Source: Acidimicrobiia bacterium (GTDB lineage: Bacteria > Actinomycetota > Acidimicrobiia > Acidimicrobiales > JACDCH01). Taken from it: a stretch of 6,942 nt of DNA. The notes beneath the pieces are model-generated. The model ran no database searches and had not been told where the DNA came from. It saw nothing but the letters and a program-made list of their open reading frames with translations. The position numbers and the translations under genes were made by a program. Positions 6,060-6,942 of the stretch are shown one piece after another (position 1 is the stretch's first letter; each line of letters starts with the position of its first letter). The DNA lies in contig JACDCH010000408.1 in the NCBI GenBank assembly GCA_013694495.1, positions 1-6,942 of the forward strand. The letters are read 5' to 3'.

Positions 6060-6607
6060 CCGCGCCGCCAGATCTCGCCGCCCGGATCGACGCCATCGCC
6101 CGCATCACCGGGCAGTTCACGCTGCGGTCCGGCCAGCAGGCCACCGAGTACTTCGACAAGTACCGCTTCGAGGCCGATCCGGCGCTGCTGGTCGACGTCG
6201 GCGCGGCGCTGGCCGCGCTCGTGCCCGAGGGCACCGAGGTGCTCGCCGGCCTCGAGCTCGGCGGCGTCCCGCTCGCCACGGCGCTGTCACTGCACAGCGG
6301 GCTGCCGGCCGCCTTCGTGCGCAAGGAGGCCAAGACCTACGGCACGTGCCGCCTGGCCGAGGGTGCCGAGGTCGACGGCCGTCGCGTGCTCGTGGTCGAG
6401 GACGTCGTCACGACCGGCGGCCAGGTCGTCACCTCCATCGGCCAGCTCCGCGACGCAGGGGCGGTCATCACCCATGCCGTCTGCGTCATCGACCGCAGCA
6501 CCGGTGGCGAGGGGGCGGCCGCTCTGGCCGCCGTCGGCGTCGAGCTGCGCCCCCTCCTGGTGCGGGCCGACCTCGACGCCGCCCGGGCTCAGGCCGAGTC
6601 GGTGTAG
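6056..6607 (+). CDS. pyrE: Orotate phosphoribosyltransferase
   Basis: This 183-residue protein matches the OPRT family in length and motifs. The N-terminal FTLRSGQQATEYFDKYRF (21-38) corresponds to the orotate/flexible N-terminal region. AFVRKEAKTYGTCRLAEG (86-103) is the active-site loop, with Arg89, Lys90 and Lys93 in the positions of the Salmonella enzyme's RKEAK. VLVVEDVVTTGGQ (111-123) is the PRPP-binding motif, with the acidic pair Glu115-Asp116. The family transfers phosphoribose from PRPP to orotate, giving OMP in de novo pyrimidine synthesis in the cytoplasm. No other pyr genes are in the window, so a related phosphoribosyltransferase with another base substrate is the main alternative. 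The start is GTG at 6056, overlapping the ACT-gene stop; the frame upstream is a shadow. The TAG stop at 6605-6607 is 9 bases from the convergent gene's stop. Confidence 0.87.
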   Translation: MTAPPDLAARIDAIARITGQFTLRSGQQATEYFDKYRFEADPALLVDVGAALAALVPEGTEVLAGLELGGVPLATALSLHSGLPAAFVRKEAKTYGTCRLAEGAEVDGRRVLVVEDVVTTGGQVVTSIGQLRDAGAVITHAVCVIDRSTGGEGAAALAAVGVELRPLLVRADLDAARAQAESV

Positions 6608-6616
6608 GCGGGGCGT

Positions 6617-6942
6617 TCAGCGGCGCTCGCGCCGCCGGCGCAGCGTGGCGCCCACCAGGGCGCCGAACGCGAGGTGGTCGGCGACCTGCGGGAGCGTCGG
6701 GAGGGCGGCGATGGCCGGGAACCGCCGGCCGGCGAAGCCGAGGTCGAGCGCGGCGATGGCGAGGCCAGCGGCGGCCCCGGCCATCACCGGGCAACGGCGG
6801 GGCAGGACCGCGACCAGCACCGCCGACCACCCGACCGAAAGGGCGGCGTGGGCAACGACGCCCCGGGGCAGGCCGGGGCGGCCGAGGAGCTCGCCGGCGG
6901 CTCGGGCTGCGGCCAGCGGTGGCTGCCCGGACGCCAGGGCGA
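6617..6942 (-). CDS. Hydrophobic, probably integral membrane protein of unknown function (N-terminus outside window)
   Basis: On the minus strand the frame is open from the window edge (base 6940) to the TGA at 6619-6617, giving 107 visible residues; the start lies beyond the window. A GTG at 6820-6818 would give 67 residues, but the frame continues upstream with plausible protein sequence, so a longer gene is favoured. Visible hydrophobic stretches include HAALSVGWSAVLVAVLP, VMAGAAAGLAIAALDLGF and VADHLAFGALVGATL, separated by Arg-rich loops and ending in a basic tail RRRRERR; two or three membrane helices are likely. I do not recognise the family and propose no function. It is convergent with pyrE. 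Other minus-strand frames here are also open because of the GC content; this one is preferred for its membrane-protein pattern. Confidence 0.55.
   Translation of the reverse strand, partial: ALASGQPPLAAARAAGELLGRPGLPRGVVAHAALSVGWSAVLVAVLPRRCPVMAGAAAGLAIAALDLGFAGRRFPAIAALPTLPQVADHLAFGALVGATLRRRRERR
6620..6635. terminator. GC-rich hairpin at the convergent junction, possible bidirectional terminator
   Basis: GCGGCG (6620-6625) and CGCCGC (6630-6635) form a perfect 6-bp stem with a CTCG tetraloop, or 7 bp with a 2-base loop. It starts 12 bases after the pyrE stop and overlaps the last codons (Arg/Glu-rich tail) of the minus-strand gene. No T-run follows on either strand, so it may be only a by-product of Arg codons. 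Confidence 0.3.

Noticed and set aside
1..6942. tRNA, rRNA, CRISPR array, insertion sequence or phage feature
   Set aside because: No cloverleaf-like segment, regularly spaced repeats, transposase or integrase motif, or flanking inverted repeats were seen.

Overview
The window is very GC-rich (roughly 70% or more), with GTG and ATG starts, C/G-rich third codon positions and tightly overlapping genes. This points to a high-GC actinobacterium. The gene complement (a fused LivH-LivM permease, a fused LivF-LivG ATPase, and a binding protein of the actinobacterial Leu/Ile/Val-like type) suggests a relative of the Acidimicrobiia, but that placement is an inference from style, not from a marker gene.

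Region 1 (bases 1-5493, + strand) is one operon for a branched-chain amino acid type (HAAT/Liv) ABC importer. It runs: the 3' part of an extracytoplasmic substrate-binding protein (1-1434), an unrecognised 84-residue single-span membrane protein (1431-1685), a 712-residue LivH-LivM fusion permease (1682-3820) and a 558-residue LivF-LivG fusion ATPase (3817-5493). All three junctions are 4-base stop/start overlaps (ATGA or GTGA), so the genes are almost certainly translationally coupled. The membrane core that E. coli builds from four polypeptides is made here from two. The true substrate is not readable from sequence; amino acids, amides and urea-like compounds are all imported by this family.

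Region 2 (5494-5678) is a 185-base intergenic gap with short repeated and inverted motifs (a TCGCTCCG direct repeat, CGGCCGA repeats, two small hairpins). It may hold a dispersed repeat and/or a terminator.

Region 3 (5679-6607, + strand) is a second, two-gene unit: a 126-residue protein made of two tandem ACT domains, overlapped by 4 bases with an orotate phosphoribosyltransferase-type gene (pyrE). The coupling suggests an amino-acid-sensing protein co-produced with a pyrimidine/nucleotide salvage or biosynthesis enzyme.

Region 4 (6617-6942, - strand) is the 3' part of a convergent gene for a hydrophobic, probably integral membrane protein of unknown function, separated from pyrE by only 9 bases. 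A GC-rich hairpin lies at its 3' end.

Nothing here looks like a defence system, mobile element or CRISPR array. The points most worth following are the asymmetric ATP sites in the fused ATPase, the small membrane protein embedded in the transporter operon, and the ACT-ACT/PyrE coupling.
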